Shown here in pieces: positions 9,196 to 18,605 of a stretch of DNA of 64,000 nucleotides. Within the stretch, counting starts at the first letter, position 1, and every line of letters begins with the position of its first letter. The notes beneath the pieces were generated by a model. That model was not told the origin of the DNA. It did no database searches and saw only the letters and a list, made by a program, of their open reading frames with translations. The translations under genes and the position numbers were made by a program. Source of the DNA: Fonticella tunisiensis (GTDB taxonomy: Bacteria; Bacillota; Clostridia; Clostridiales; Caloramatoraceae); contig NZ_SOAZ01000007.1 of the NCBI RefSeq assembly GCF_004364155.1, positions 1-64,000 on the forward strand. Direction: 5' to 3'.

Positions 9196-9229
9196 GCCCA
9201 ATAGATATATTTCCATATATCTATTGGGC
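9196..9229. terminator. perfect 15-bp hairpin downstream of the GH1 gene
   Basis: GCCCAATAGATATAT pairs perfectly with ATATATCTATTGGGC around a TTCC loop. Neither side has a long T-run, so it may be an mRNA 3'-end stabiliser rather than a terminator itself. The T-run hairpin at 9122-9171 follows it. Confidence 0.6.
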
Positions 9230-9265
9230 ATTACTCTTTTGACTTTGACTGATTTTTAAATTTTT

Positions 9266-10705
9266 CTATTTATAATCATACTGGAAATCGTCGTATTCAA
9301 ACTTTCCATTCTTAATTACTTCCTTAATCCAGTGACCAGACTTCTTAATTCTTCTGTTTCTATTATCCTTAAGATCAATTTCTACAAATCCATATCTGTT
9401 TCTGAAGGCATTCATAGGGGATACGTTATCAGTAAAGTTCCACATATGGTATGCGACACAATTTGCTCCCTCTTCAACTGCCTTAAAGAGCCATCTCAAA
9501 TGGTCAGCAACATAGTCGATTCTATAGTCGTCCTGAATCACGCCATTTGCATCCTTGTGGGCTTCTTCTCCCATTACTCCCATTCCGTTTTCCATAACCA
9601 TCCATTCTATGTTGTTATATCTATACTTTATGGTCATTGCTAAATCATAAAGTCCTCTGGCGTAGATTTCCCATCCCCTCGAAACGTTCATCTTGGCACC
9701 TGGCATTGACCAGTTTTCAAAGTAGTACTCTGCGCTAAACGGGATTTCTTCATTCCATTTGGAAGTTCTAGCCTTTACTCTTCTTGGGGCATAGTAGTTA
9801 ATTCCAAGAATATCTATAGTATTATTCTTTATTAAGGCCAGTTCATCTGCAGTATAGTCAAACAGGCAGTTGTGCTTCTTTAATGTTTCTATAAGCTTTC
9901 CAGGGAAAGTTCCAAGTATGCATGGATCCATATAAATTCTATCTGTAAGAAGTTCTGCCATTTCAGCAGCTGCCTTATCCGCTTCGTTATCTGAGCGCGG
10001 ATATGTAGGAGAGGCATTTATTATAATTCCTATTTTACCTCCATCATTATGGTATCCCTTTTCCCTAAAGAGCTTAACTGCCTTTGCAGTTGCCAAAACC
10101 TTGTTGTAGTTCCACTGCATAAATTCCTTGTAGTCTGACTTGAATGGATACCACATGGCTTCGGATATTCCAAGCATTGGAACTACTATTGGTTCGTTAA
10201 AGGTATACCATATTTTAACTCTGTCGCTGAAGGCTTCAAATACCTTTTCAACATACTTTAAGTAAAACTCTATAACCTTCTTGCTTCCCCAGCCCCCGTA
10301 ATTTTTTATGAGGTAATCTGGAAGCTCCCAGTGTTCAAGGCAAATTATTGGCTGAATCCCCTTGTCTATAAGCTCATTTATAACATCATTATAGAATCTC
10401 AGGGCATCTTCGCTAACTTCAGCAGTTTCATAGTTAGTTATAAATCTGGACCAGTCAATTGAAGTTCTGTAGGATTGCAGTCCAAGTTCCTTCATTATCG
10501 CAATATCTTCCTTGTATCTTGAATAAAAATCAGTGGCAACGGCAGTTCCATATCCTTCATACCATCTTTCGGGTACAGCTTTATAAAAAGCATCTGCCCA
10601 GCTTATCTGATTTTCCAGCTTTCCCTTCCATCCCTCAGTTTGCCATGCTGAAGCAGAAGTACCTATCTTAAAATTTTTTGGAATGTTAAACGTTCTTTTT
10701 GCCAT
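9266..10705 (-). CDS. glycoside hydrolase family 1 (beta-glucosidase or 6-phospho-beta-glucosidase)
   Basis: 479 residues from the chosen start. The GH1 acid/base motif TFNEP lies near residue 168 and the nucleophile motif MENG near residue 371. The N-terminal GTSASAWQTEG segment and the C-terminal NRYGF segment fit the family. The start at 10705 (MAKRTF) is preferred over an upstream ATG at 10732, since AGGAGG lies eight bases before it and the upstream ATG has no ribosome binding site. It hydrolyses beta-glucosides in the cytoplasm. Whether the substrate is phosphorylated is unresolved: the C-terminal loop (VSPMNAFRNRYGF) only partly resembles the phosphate-binding S-x-K-x-Y pattern of 6-phospho enzymes. 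A GPH-type symporter encoded at 13.3 kb could supply unphosphorylated substrate. Confidence 0.9.
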   Translation of the reverse strand: MAKRTFNIPKNFKIGTSASAWQTEGWKGKLENQISWADAFYKAVPERWYEGYGTAVATDFYSRYKEDIAIMKELGLQSYRTSIDWSRFITNYETAEVSEDALRFYNDVINELIDKGIQPIICLEHWELPDYLIKNYGGWGSKKVIEFYLKYVEKVFEAFSDRVKIWYTFNEPIVVPMLGISEAMWYPFKSDYKEFMQWNYNKVLATAKAVKLFREKGYHNDGGKIGIIINASPTYPRSDNEADKAAAEMAELLTDRIYMDPCILGTFPGKLIETLKKHNCLFDYTADELALIKNNTIDILGINYYAPRRVKARTSKWNEEIPFSAEYYFENWSMPGAKMNVSRGWEIYARGLYDLAMTIKYRYNNIEWMVMENGMGVMGEEAHKDANGVIQDDYRIDYVADHLRWLFKAVEEGANCVAYHMWNFTDNVSPMNAFRNRYGFVEIDLKDNRNRRIKKSGHWIKEVIKNGKFEYDDFQYDYK

Positions 10706-10987
10706 ATATAATACCTCCTGATCAACTAACATTTCACATAATATTCTGCCCAGAATTTATTTTTATACTATTTTAAATAGTACACCCTTTTCAATGGATA
10801 TTTCAAGCTTTTTATTTGAAATTTTACATATTTCATCTAAAAAGATATTGATTAGACATTATTTATCAACATACCATCTGCGATTTAAATCAACAATGAG
10901 CATAATAAAAACAAAGAATTCTTTAAGAGCGATGGATATACCTAATAATTCCCTGGGAAGAAATGAGTGGGAAATTAAAAAAGGAAA

Positions 10988-13126
10988 TCATCCACATATC
11001 TGCATTCTTTCATCAAGAATGCAGATGCTCAAAAGAAGCCTTTTAACACCCCATTTCTCAAAATCTATTGCAACCACATCCTTTTCAATATATTTTACAC
11101 GGCCATACCCAAAGGTTTTATGAAACACTCTGGTTCCAATTGAGATATTGATGTGCTGGCCCATGTTGTTGGTCTCTCTACTTTTACTTACTACCTTACC
11201 AATTTCTTCATTCGCTTTGATTATTTCCTTAACCACATTTATAAATTCAGAGCTTCGTATTCGCTTACTTCCACTTCCTTTAATATCAAAAAGATAAAGA
11301 TTGTTTTTAGCCCTTGTTATTCCAACATAAAACAGCCTTTTCTCCTCCTCATACAGGCTGCTGTCCTTTTCTATACCTTGTTTTCTCATGCTTTCCTGGG
11401 TTGGAAATTGGCCGTCTATAACATCTATTAAATAGCACGTATCAAACTCCAGCCCCTTACTGCCGTGAATTGTGGTCACTGTAACTGCATTTTTATTTTT
11501 ATTGTATTTCGATCTATCCATTATATTTTCAAGCTCACCGAGCCTTGCTATAAATTGCACTATAGATGTGGTATTTCCTGCAATATATTCAAGGATTGAA
11601 ATTATCGTTTCAAGGCTTTGGAGTGAATATCCTTCCTCGGAAGCTCTTTTTAGATAATCTTTATACTCAAGCTCATTATATATAAAGTCTATTGCTGCAC
11701 CCGGAGATTTATTCGATAGCTCTGAAAACTTACCCCTCAGGCTGTGGACCTTCCCTCTCTGACCAGGGGTTAAAAAAGGAACCATTAAGAGCCTTTGAAA
11801 TATGGACAAATCATCTTCTGAATTTTTTATGTGATCAATTGCTGCTTTCGGAAGGTATGAATTAACCTTGTAATATATTCTTTCAAAGGAATCAACATCA
11901 TGCTTATTAAGTGCAACATTGAGCATAGCTATGATGTCCTGTGCCACCCAGTGCCTGGACAGGGATACCTTGCTGTCCTTCATATAAAACTTAATGTTGT
12001 TTCTATCAAGGGCATCTATAAGCGGTATGGAGGACAAATTGTTTCTAAACAGAACAGCGTAATCATTTAGATTAGAGGCATTCTTAAATGAATCTATTAT
12101 GTATTTTAACTGTTCCACCACACTTCCCACTTCTATTATTTGTACAGGGCTTTCATCCTCCCTCTCCGCCTTCATGTTTTTATCATATCTTTTTGTATTG
12201 CTCTTAATGAAATTGTTAGCAAGATTTACTATGTTTTTAGTCGATCTATAGTTCTTCTCCATAAAATATATTTTTGCATCGGGATATACTGTTTTAAAGT
12301 TCAGCATATAATCAGGTTCTGCCGCTCTGAAGCCATATATGCTCTGATCATCATCACCCACCATATAAAGATTGTTTGACGGGCTTACAACAAGCTGAAC
12401 CAGTTTATTTTGAATCAGGCTTGAATCCTGCGATTCATCAACGGTAACATACCTGTACTGTCTTCTATAAAATTGAAGAATTCTGTCGTTTTTATTGAGT
12501 ATTTCATAGGACATAGACAGCATGTCATCGTAATCTATATAATTATACCTCTCTTTAATCCTTTTATATCTATTGTAAATTTCCCTGAAATTGCTTATTT
12601 TAATCTGACTTTCACTTATCTCATCGATGTTCAGCATGGCGTTTTTAACATACCCTATGCTGTTTATAAGCTCATCCAGCCTGTCTTCGCCAATATACTC
12701 ATTGTTTATTTCCCTGTATATGTTTTTTAATATTGAAACCTTGTTTATGGGCTGCGTTGTATCTTCTATTATATTGTACCTTCGGCCGCTAATTCTTTCA
12801 TAGTTTCTAATTACCGATAGGGCAAAGCTGTGAATTGTTGAAAAGGTTATTCCTGCTGACACAGTATCCCCAAAAAGGTAGTTGAACCTCTCTTTCATAT
12901 CTATCGCCGAGGCCTTGCTGAAGGTTAAAGAAAGGATGTTTTTAGGGTTGATGCCGTAAATTGACGTAAGTATACCAAGCCTCACTATAAGGGTTGTTGT
13001 TTTTCCAGCACCGGGCACTGCAAGCACAAGACATGGCCCATCCTTATGAAGGGCTGCTGCTTTTTGCTGTTCGTTTAAGTTTATATTAAATTTTTCACTT
13101 ATGTATTTAAAGAACTTTTCGTACAC
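10988..13126 (-). CDS. UvrD/Rep-family superfamily I DNA helicase
   Basis: About 712 residues. Helicase motifs are in order: motif I AVPGAGKTTT, motif II VDESQDSS, motif III MVGDDDQSIYGFRAAE, motif IV NYRST, motif V TIHGSKGLEFD and motif VI VGITRAKNNLYLF. The C-terminal GTRVFHKTFGYGRV segment is the RNA-polymerase or nucleic-acid binding tail seen in PcrA-like proteins. It is an ATP-dependent 3'-5' helicase for repair or replication restart. A GTG start at 13126 is chosen because AGGTGA precedes it; an ATG at 13162 in frame lacks a ribosome binding site. It is shorter and more diverged than housekeeping PcrA and is probably an additional paralogue. A 12-bp hairpin lies inside the last codons. 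Confidence 0.9.
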   Translation of the reverse strand: MYEKFFKYISEKFNINLNEQQKAAALHKDGPCLVLAVPGAGKTTTLIVRLGILTSIYGINPKNILSLTFSKASAIDMKERFNYLFGDTVSAGITFSTIHSFALSVIRNYERISGRRYNIIEDTTQPINKVSILKNIYREINNEYIGEDRLDELINSIGYVKNAMLNIDEISESQIKISNFREIYNRYKRIKERYNYIDYDDMLSMSYEILNKNDRILQFYRRQYRYVTVDESQDSSLIQNKLVQLVVSPSNNLYMVGDDDQSIYGFRAAEPDYMLNFKTVYPDAKIYFMEKNYRSTKNIVNLANNFIKSNTKRYDKNMKAEREDESPVQIIEVGSVVEQLKYIIDSFKNASNLNDYAVLFRNNLSSIPLIDALDRNNIKFYMKDSKVSLSRHWVAQDIIAMLNVALNKHDVDSFERIYYKVNSYLPKAAIDHIKNSEDDLSIFQRLLMVPFLTPGQRGKVHSLRGKFSELSNKSPGAAIDFIYNELEYKDYLKRASEEGYSLQSLETIISILEYIAGNTTSIVQFIARLGELENIMDRSKYNKNKNAVTVTTIHGSKGLEFDTCYLIDVIDGQFPTQESMRKQGIEKDSSLYEEEKRLFYVGITRAKNNLYLFDIKGSGSKRIRSSEFINVVKEIIKANEEIGKVVSKSRETNNMGQHINISIGTRVFHKTFGYGRVKYIEKDVVAIDFEKWGVKRLLLSICILDERMQICG

Positions 13127-13324
13127 AATATCACCTGTAAACAATATGTATAGTATTTTCATATCATATATTGTATTCTATCCTTGCTTTCTTCCTTTGT
13201 ACTATATCAAAAAACGATTGAAAAATCCACTGCCATTACTTAAATACCATCTTTTATTTGTCTATAGAATTATGCTAATATAGTCTCGTAAACTGACAAA
13301 ATTCTCTAGGATAGGAGTGTTAAA

Positions 13325-14776
13325 TTGGACAATATTGTAAACAACCAGGAACACAGAAAGATACCCGTTATTGATAAAATAGGCTACGGCTCAGGGAACT
13401 TCAGTGTTGGCGTTTCCATGCAGGTTGTAGGCGCCTATTTAGTATTTTATTGCACTGCAATTCTTGGCATACCGGGAAGTCTTGTTGGTTTAGCGGTTAG
13501 TCTCAGCATCGTATGGGATGCTGTTACAGATCCCCTTATGGGATACTTTTCAGACATTACAAGATCTAAAACCTTTGGAAGGAGGCATCTTTACCTGCTT
13601 ATTGGAGGTATTGGAATAGCCCTGACTAATTTCTTTTTATGGAACATCGATGCTTCTTTACCGGATCATATAAAATTTACTTTTATTTTTATAGATATAC
13701 TGGCTGTTAAAACCTTTATGACTATTTTTACAACTCCCTATACAGCCCTGGGTGCTGAACTGTCTAACGACTACAATGAAAGAACCACAATACAGGGGAT
13801 TAAAACTATATTCTTCCTATTGGGATTATCCTTAGTTTCTGTTATAGGCATGTATATTTTCTTTCAGCCAACCCATGAATACCCTGTAGGTCAATTAAAT
13901 CCTAAAGCCTACAACCACATGGGCCTGTTTTCTTCAATAATAGTTGTGATTTTTGCGCTGATATGCTATTTATCGACTAAAAAATATATACCCCTGCTTA
14001 ACCAGCCTGAAATTAAGAGCGACAACAGGCTGTGGATTTTAAACCTTGTTGCATCCTTTAAGTCAATATTTTCAAATAGCACCTTTAGATATGTAGCCTT
14101 TACATACATGTTTACAAACATCTCATCTGCCCTTCTAAGCAATATAGGGCTGCATGTTTTTACCTATACCTTCTTGCTTAGCAGCCAGCAGATTGCTGTT
14201 ATCGTGGGAATTCAGCTTTTAGTAAGCATTCTGTCGCAGCCAGCATGGACGATTATATCTAAAAAATTAGATAAAAAGCCTGCCATGAACTTAGGCCTTT
14301 TCATTTGTATAGCTGCAAGCTTCATATTTCTTATAATGGTACTGCTAAAGGACTTTATAAAGGGAAGTGCAGGCTACTTCATACCCTTTGCAGCAATTGG
14401 GGGATTCGGTACCGGAGGATTATTTACTCTGCCCCTTTCAATGATAGCAGATATAATAGATCAGGATGAGCTAAAAACTGGCAAACGCTCCGAGGGCACT
14501 TATTATGGCTGCCTCACACTGCTATATAAATTCACCCAGTCGATTACCCTGCTTTTAATTGGATTCCTGCTGGATATTGTAAATTTTGATGCCAGCCTTC
14601 TGGTTCAATCTGAAGGCACCGTTGTAATTTTGGGGTTAATATTGGGAATTGGATCAATATTAAGCTTTGCAGCAGCATTTATGAGCCTTGCTGGATACAA
14701 GCTTAATAGAGAAAAGGTTGAACAGATTCAAATGCAGATCATGGAGGTAAAAAAAGCGAAAAGTATGAACATATAA
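13325..14776 (+). CDS. MFS glycoside-pentoside-hexuronide (GPH) cation symporter
   Basis: 483 residues with about 12 hydrophobic segments. The GPH signature after TM2 (WDAVTDPLMGYFSD, then TRSKTFGRRH) and the central GTGGLFTLPLSMIADIID segment are clear. It should import a sugar or glycoside with a cation. Translation appears to start at TTG (13325), with AGGAGT seven bases upstream; no ATG sits at a better place. It is transcribed alone and ends at a strong bidirectional terminator. The nearby GH1 enzyme (opposite strand, beyond the helicase) suggests a beta-glucoside substrate, but they are not in one operon. Confidence 0.9.
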   Translation: MDNIVNNQEHRKIPVIDKIGYGSGNFSVGVSMQVVGAYLVFYCTAILGIPGSLVGLAVSLSIVWDAVTDPLMGYFSDITRSKTFGRRHLYLLIGGIGIALTNFFLWNIDASLPDHIKFTFIFIDILAVKTFMTIFTTPYTALGAELSNDYNERTTIQGIKTIFFLLGLSLVSVIGMYIFFQPTHEYPVGQLNPKAYNHMGLFSSIIVVIFALICYLSTKKYIPLLNQPEIKSDNRLWILNLVASFKSIFSNSTFRYVAFTYMFTNISSALLSNIGLHVFTYTFLLSSQQIAVIVGIQLLVSILSQPAWTIISKKLDKKPAMNLGLFICIAASFIFLIMVLLKDFIKGSAGYFIPFAAIGGFGTGGLFTLPLSMIADIIDQDELKTGKRSEGTYYGCLTLLYKFTQSITLLLIGFLLDIVNFDASLLVQSEGTVVILGLILGIGSILSFAAAFMSLAGYKLNREKVEQIQMQIMEVKKAKSMNI

Positions 14777-14810
14777 AATACGAATATTACAATTGGCACT
14801 TTTTGTGCAT

Positions 14811-14862
14811 AACCCCTTAAAGTGAACATGTTTAATGACTGCCTGTTTCACTTTAAGGGGTT
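14811..14862. terminator. bidirectional terminator between GPH symporter and glycyl radical enzyme genes
   Basis: A stem of about 16 bp, AACCCCTTAAAGTGAA with TTCACTTTAAGGGGTT, lies between converging genes. Confidence 0.88.
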
Positions 14863-14907
14863 ATTTAAATGTTTGCCTTACCTTTATAAAATAATATATT
14901 CCATCTA

Positions 14908-17313
14908 CTACAGCCTTTGCTCTGTTCTACTTATTATGTCCTCCTGGGTTGTCGGGTCCAGGGTTACAAACTGTGCGCAGTAGCCCGCTACCCTTACTAT
15001 TATATCTCTGTATTTTTCAGGCTCCCTTTGAGCAGCCCTCAGGGTTTCTGTTGATATTATATTAAACTGCACATGCCATCCCTTCATGGCGATAAAGCTC
15101 TTAAGAAGTATTATAAACTTCTCAAAGCCTACTTCATCTGACAGAAGGTCTGGGGAGAATTTAATATTTAACAACTGTCCTCCTGTCATAAGGATAGTTG
15201 GAAGCTTTGTAACTGATTTAAACACAGAAGTCGGGCCCTTATAGTCAGTACCCTGTACCGGTGATGCCCCTTCAGCAGCGGGAGTATATGCCTTTCTTCC
15301 ATCGGGTGTAGCACCTGTTACAGCTCCCATAGGCACATTGGAGGATATTCCTGATGTGGACAGTCCATAGTTTCCGCCTATAGGTCCCTTTCCATATCTT
15401 GTGTTTTTATATTTTGTTATTTCCTTTATATATGAGTTATATATATCCACTGCGATGCTGTCAACATAGTCTATATCATTGCCATACTTTGGAGCCTTTA
15501 GCATCAACTTTCTTATTCTTTCTCCCTCTACCCCTTCGAAGTTGGTATCAAGGGCCCTTTCGACTTCCTCTAGTGTTAAGATCTTATCCTCATATACCAG
15601 CTTTTTAAGTGCTGCAAAGGAGTTAGCTGCATTGGCAAGCCCAACCTGAAGTCCGGAAACGATATCGTATACCGCTCCTCCTTCCTTTGCAGTTTTTGCC
15701 CTTTCTATACAGTTGTCTATAAGGGAAGAGCAGAATATATCAGGATACTCGAGAAGATTTGTATCTGCAATTTTATCAAGGGCAACAGAAAGCTTTGTAT
15801 AATATGCTATATTCTTTTCCCATGCCCTCCAGAGGCTTTCATAGTCCTTAAAATCCCTGAGCCTTCCATTTCCACTTAACAGTGTATGTCCGGTTCTTTT
15901 ATCATAACCGTCATTTAAAGTTAGCTCAAAGACTTTAATTAAGTTCAAAAAACTCATTCCTGTACATCTGTAGCCCCACTTGCCTGGAACAGCCACCTCT
16001 ACGCAGCCTACCATCGTGTAGTTAAATGCATCCCTGTATTCTACTCCCCTGTTTAGAAGGGCAGGTATTATTATTTCATCGTTGTGTATTGCAGGCATTC
16101 CAAAGCCCGTTGCTATGACCTCCCCACACTCCCTTATAAACTTCTCGGAGGTGTTAGAATGTACCCTGGCGGAAAGGTTAGGCTGGGTAAGCTTGGCCTC
16201 TCCAACGCTTTCAAGTATTAGGAAGCTAAGGTCGTTTACAGCATCTGAGTAATCAGGATTTGTACCCCCAATGGTTACGTTTTGGTAGGTCGGGTACCCT
16301 GCACCATAGCCAGAGTGGGAAGTTGGCCTTATTTTAAGTATTGAATAGAGCTTTATCCACAGACACTGAAGAAGTTCCTTGGCAAAGTCCCTGTCTATTA
16401 TACCCTTTTCTATATCGTTTTTATAATAGGGATATAAATATTGGTCAACCCTTCCGAGGGAAGCTGAATGCCCGTTGCTTTCAATTTGTATAACTAAATG
16501 TATAAACCATACCATCTGCACAGCCTCATAGAAGCTTGTTGGGGGCTTTTCAGGAATTCTTTCGCATATTTTGGAAATGTTTAAAAGCTCTTCCCTTCTC
16601 CTTTCATCCTCTTCCTTTATGGATAACTCACGAGCTAGCTTTGAATATCTCTTTGCAAAATTTATTACACTTTTATTTGCTATTATCACAGACTCTAAAA
16701 AGGCCTTTTCCCTTAATGCATCGTTTTCACTTATGTCAACCCTTGAAAGTCGCTCTTCAGCCTCCTTGATTATACCCTCTAACCCTACTTTCAGGGCCTT
16801 TTCAAAATCAGGCACTATGTGGCCATCCCCCGATGTCATGTTACCCTCTCCGTGGATTACCTTGACCTCAGAGGCTTTTCTGATTTCCTCTGGCATTACG
16901 GCATCGCATTTATCCCTCAAGGTTTTTCCCTTCCAGTAACTTATAATATCCATTAGCTCATCTATATGCTCTTCTGGAAGATAAAAGTTGTCCCCTTCTC
17001 TTTTATCGAAGTTTCCCTTTTCCTTTAGCTCCTTCTCCATCCATTCCACTGCATATTCGGGAAAAATAGGAGCGGTCCTTTCTTCACATGCCTGATTTCC
17101 AACAATGAGTTCTCCATCTTTAATATAGATACTCATGTTTTCAAGTGTCTTTTCAAGTGCCCTTGCCCTTTTTATATACACAGGCTGGGCTTCATTTTCC
17201 TTATAGGCCTGGGTTACATATCTTGCCCTTTCAATACAGACCATTGGCCTCTGTGACATCACCGATTCTCTTAGTTTTTTTATTCTTTCACTTTTAATTT
17301 CGTAGGTTTTCAT
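14908..17313 (-). CDS. glycyl radical enzyme (PFL-like; candidate anhydrohexitol-6-phosphate lyase)
   Basis: 801 residues from the start at 17313, where GGGGGGAAAG precedes ATG (a GTG 21 bases upstream is less likely). The thiyl-radical cysteine lies in MVGCVEVAVPG (Cys437, Glu439) and the glycyl radical site in RVAGYCAQF near the C-terminus (Gly777). The GRVDQYLYPYY segment is typical of PflD/YbiW-type enzymes and differs from true pyruvate formate-lyase, which has adjacent catalytic cysteines. Its activase is encoded just upstream, and a DeoR regulator and an FSA-type aldolase are encoded divergently. E. coli YbiW and PflD, with the same partners, were reported to open 1,5-anhydroglucitol- or anhydromannitol-6-phosphate to 1-deoxyfructose-6-phosphate. 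A glycerol or diol dehydratase is the alternative. The enzyme must be made anaerobically. Confidence 0.9.
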   Translation of the reverse strand: MKTYEIKSERIKKLRESVMSQRPMVCIERARYVTQAYKENEAQPVYIKRARALEKTLENMSIYIKDGELIVGNQACEERTAPIFPEYAVEWMEKELKEKGNFDKREGDNFYLPEEHIDELMDIISYWKGKTLRDKCDAVMPEEIRKASEVKVIHGEGNMTSGDGHIVPDFEKALKVGLEGIIKEAEERLSRVDISENDALREKAFLESVIIANKSVINFAKRYSKLARELSIKEEDERRREELLNISKICERIPEKPPTSFYEAVQMVWFIHLVIQIESNGHSASLGRVDQYLYPYYKNDIEKGIIDRDFAKELLQCLWIKLYSILKIRPTSHSGYGAGYPTYQNVTIGGTNPDYSDAVNDLSFLILESVGEAKLTQPNLSARVHSNTSEKFIRECGEVIATGFGMPAIHNDEIIIPALLNRGVEYRDAFNYTMVGCVEVAVPGKWGYRCTGMSFLNLIKVFELTLNDGYDKRTGHTLLSGNGRLRDFKDYESLWRAWEKNIAYYTKLSVALDKIADTNLLEYPDIFCSSLIDNCIERAKTAKEGGAVYDIVSGLQVGLANAANSFAALKKLVYEDKILTLEEVERALDTNFEGVEGERIRKLMLKAPKYGNDIDYVDSIAVDIYNSYIKEITKYKNTRYGKGPIGGNYGLSTSGISSNVPMGAVTGATPDGRKAYTPAAEGASPVQGTDYKGPTSVFKSVTKLPTILMTGGQLLNIKFSPDLLSDEVGFEKFIILLKSFIAMKGWHVQFNIISTETLRAAQREPEKYRDIIVRVAGYCAQFVTLDPTTQEDIISRTEQRL

Positions 17314-17326
17314 AATCTTTCCCCCC

Positions 17327-18226
17327 TTATCCACCTATTACACATTTAATTCCAGACTCTTCAACAATTTTCTTTAACCTTTCAATATATGCCTTATCCT
17401 GTTTTTCGATATCCTTAAGTTCATATTTTTTTTGCAGCCTTCTGTATTTATCAGCTCCCAGAGAATGATAGGGAAGAAGGTGTATCTCTTTTATGGAACA
17501 CTCCGCTGCGAGTTTTATGGTGTTTTTAATGTTTCCCTCACTGTCATTTATATTAGTAATCAGCGGAACTCTTAATATTATATTTCCATGAACTGTCGAA
17601 AGCTTTCTCAAGTTTTCTAATATGAGTTTATTAGAAACTCCTGTAAACCTTTCATGCATTTCATTATCAGTGTGCTTTACATCAAAAAGTATGGTATTTG
17701 TATAAAGGCCTATTTTCTTAAGCTCCACAAAACTTCCATATCCACTTGTCTCTATAGCTGTGTTTATATAGTTATCCCTGCAGAGCTTAAGGAGCTCGAG
17801 CACAAAGCCAGAGTTCATCAACACCTCCCCTCCCGATACCGTTACCCCTCCCCCTGACTGCCTGTAAAATATAGTATCCTTTATGATCTCTTCAAACACC
17901 TCTTCAACAGTCATGATTTTCCCAGCGAGTTCCAGAGCTGACATAGGGCAGGCACTGGTGCATAACCCACATCCGTCGCACAGCTCCTTATTTATCTTGA
18001 TACCTGTCTCTGTTTTCGTTAGGGCATTCTTTAGACAAGCCCTTACGCAGCTTCCGCATAGAATACATTTTTCGCTGCTGTAGAATAGCTCATTTTCTCT
18101 CCTCTGTGTTTCGGGGTTGCTGCACCACTTGCACCTTAAAGGACAGCCTTTAATGAACACTACAGTTCTTATGCCGGGGCCGTCATGTATTGCATAGTGT
18201 TCAATTTCACAGATTACAGTTTTCAT
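17327..18226 (-). CDS. glycyl radical enzyme activating protein (radical SAM)
   Basis: 299 residues. The radical SAM cluster motif is C28-x3-C32-x2-C35 (GCPLRCKWCSNPE). An inserted two-cluster ferredoxin domain follows, C54-x2-C57-x2-C60-x3-C64 and C83-x2-C86-x2-C89-x3-C93, typical of activases for PflD/YbiW/glycerol dehydratase-type enzymes rather than PflA. It uses SAM to install the glycyl radical on the enzyme encoded directly downstream (14 bp gap). The Shine-Dalgarno region is a run of nine Gs (18235-18243) ending eight bases before ATG, an unusual ribosome binding site that could slip. Confidence 0.95.
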   Translation of the reverse strand: MKTVICEIEHYAIHDGPGIRTVVFIKGCPLRCKWCSNPETQRRENELFYSSEKCILCGSCVRACLKNALTKTETGIKINKELCDGCGLCTSACPMSALELAGKIMTVEEVFEEIIKDTIFYRQSGGGVTVSGGEVLMNSGFVLELLKLCRDNYINTAIETSGYGSFVELKKIGLYTNTILFDVKHTDNEMHERFTGVSNKLILENLRKLSTVHGNIILRVPLITNINDSEGNIKNTIKLAAECSIKEIHLLPYHSLGADKYRRLQKKYELKDIEKQDKAYIERLKKIVEESGIKCVIGG

Positions 18227-18306
18227 GGATGGATCCCCCCCCCGCTGCCTGATTAGTCCTTACAGGCATGTTTTTATAAATTCAAGCAAAATTTATATTA
18301 TTATTT

Positions 18307-18316
18307 ATTATCATTT
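18307..18316. promoter_or_regulatory. candidate DeoR-type operator half, activase side
   Basis: ATTATCATTT lies in an AT-rich block upstream of the activase gene and is nearly repeated at 18584-18593 next to the divergent deoR-like gene. A shared motif on both sides of a regulator-controlled divergent region suggests an operator. Binding is inferred only. Confidence 0.35.
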
Positions 18317-18373
18317 GTTTTCGTTTAATTTTATTTTATACCTCAAACTTTAACCAGTCAATATGATTTACAT

Positions 18374-18475
18374 ATAATTTAACGCGCTGCGCTACTCTGA
18401 AAATCCCATTGGAATAAAAGCAGAAAAAATATACAGATCGACGCTGCAATAAAAAATATATGTAATGAACAACTA
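18374..18475 (-). repeat. dispersed foldback element, truncated copy A
   Basis: It shares with the 49.0 kb copy the terminal repeat, then CTACTCTGAAAA, CCATTGGAATAAAAGCAGA and GACGCTGC-ATAAAAAATATAT. Only one end is clear; the rest of the element is missing. It lies inside the divergent promoter region between the activase and deoR-like genes. Confidence 0.75.
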
Positions 18476-18583
18476 TAGGCTATTAATTAACCTGTACAGC
18501 GATTGGATTTTATAATTATTTACTATGTCGAAAATATGGTGTACAATAAAGTTAGTTGTATTTATTTTCTTTTATTATTAATT

Positions 18584-18593
18584 ATTATCGTTT
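18584..18593. promoter_or_regulatory. candidate DeoR-type operator half, regulator side
   Basis: ATTATCGTTT, differing by one base from the 18307 motif, ends 12 bases before the regulator's start codon. Its position would allow autorepression. Confidence 0.35.
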
Positions 18594-18605
18594 AAGGTGA
18601 TTTAA

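Noticed and set aside
13101-13283. A 60-residue plus-strand frame before the GPH symporter
   Set aside because: It overlaps the 5' end of the helicase gene in antisense and shows no coding character.
14794-14809. TGGCAC-TTTTT-GTGCA, which resembles a sigma-54 promoter
   Set aside because: It is a short palindrome in front of a terminator with no gene downstream on the plus strand, and the -12 part has a mismatch.
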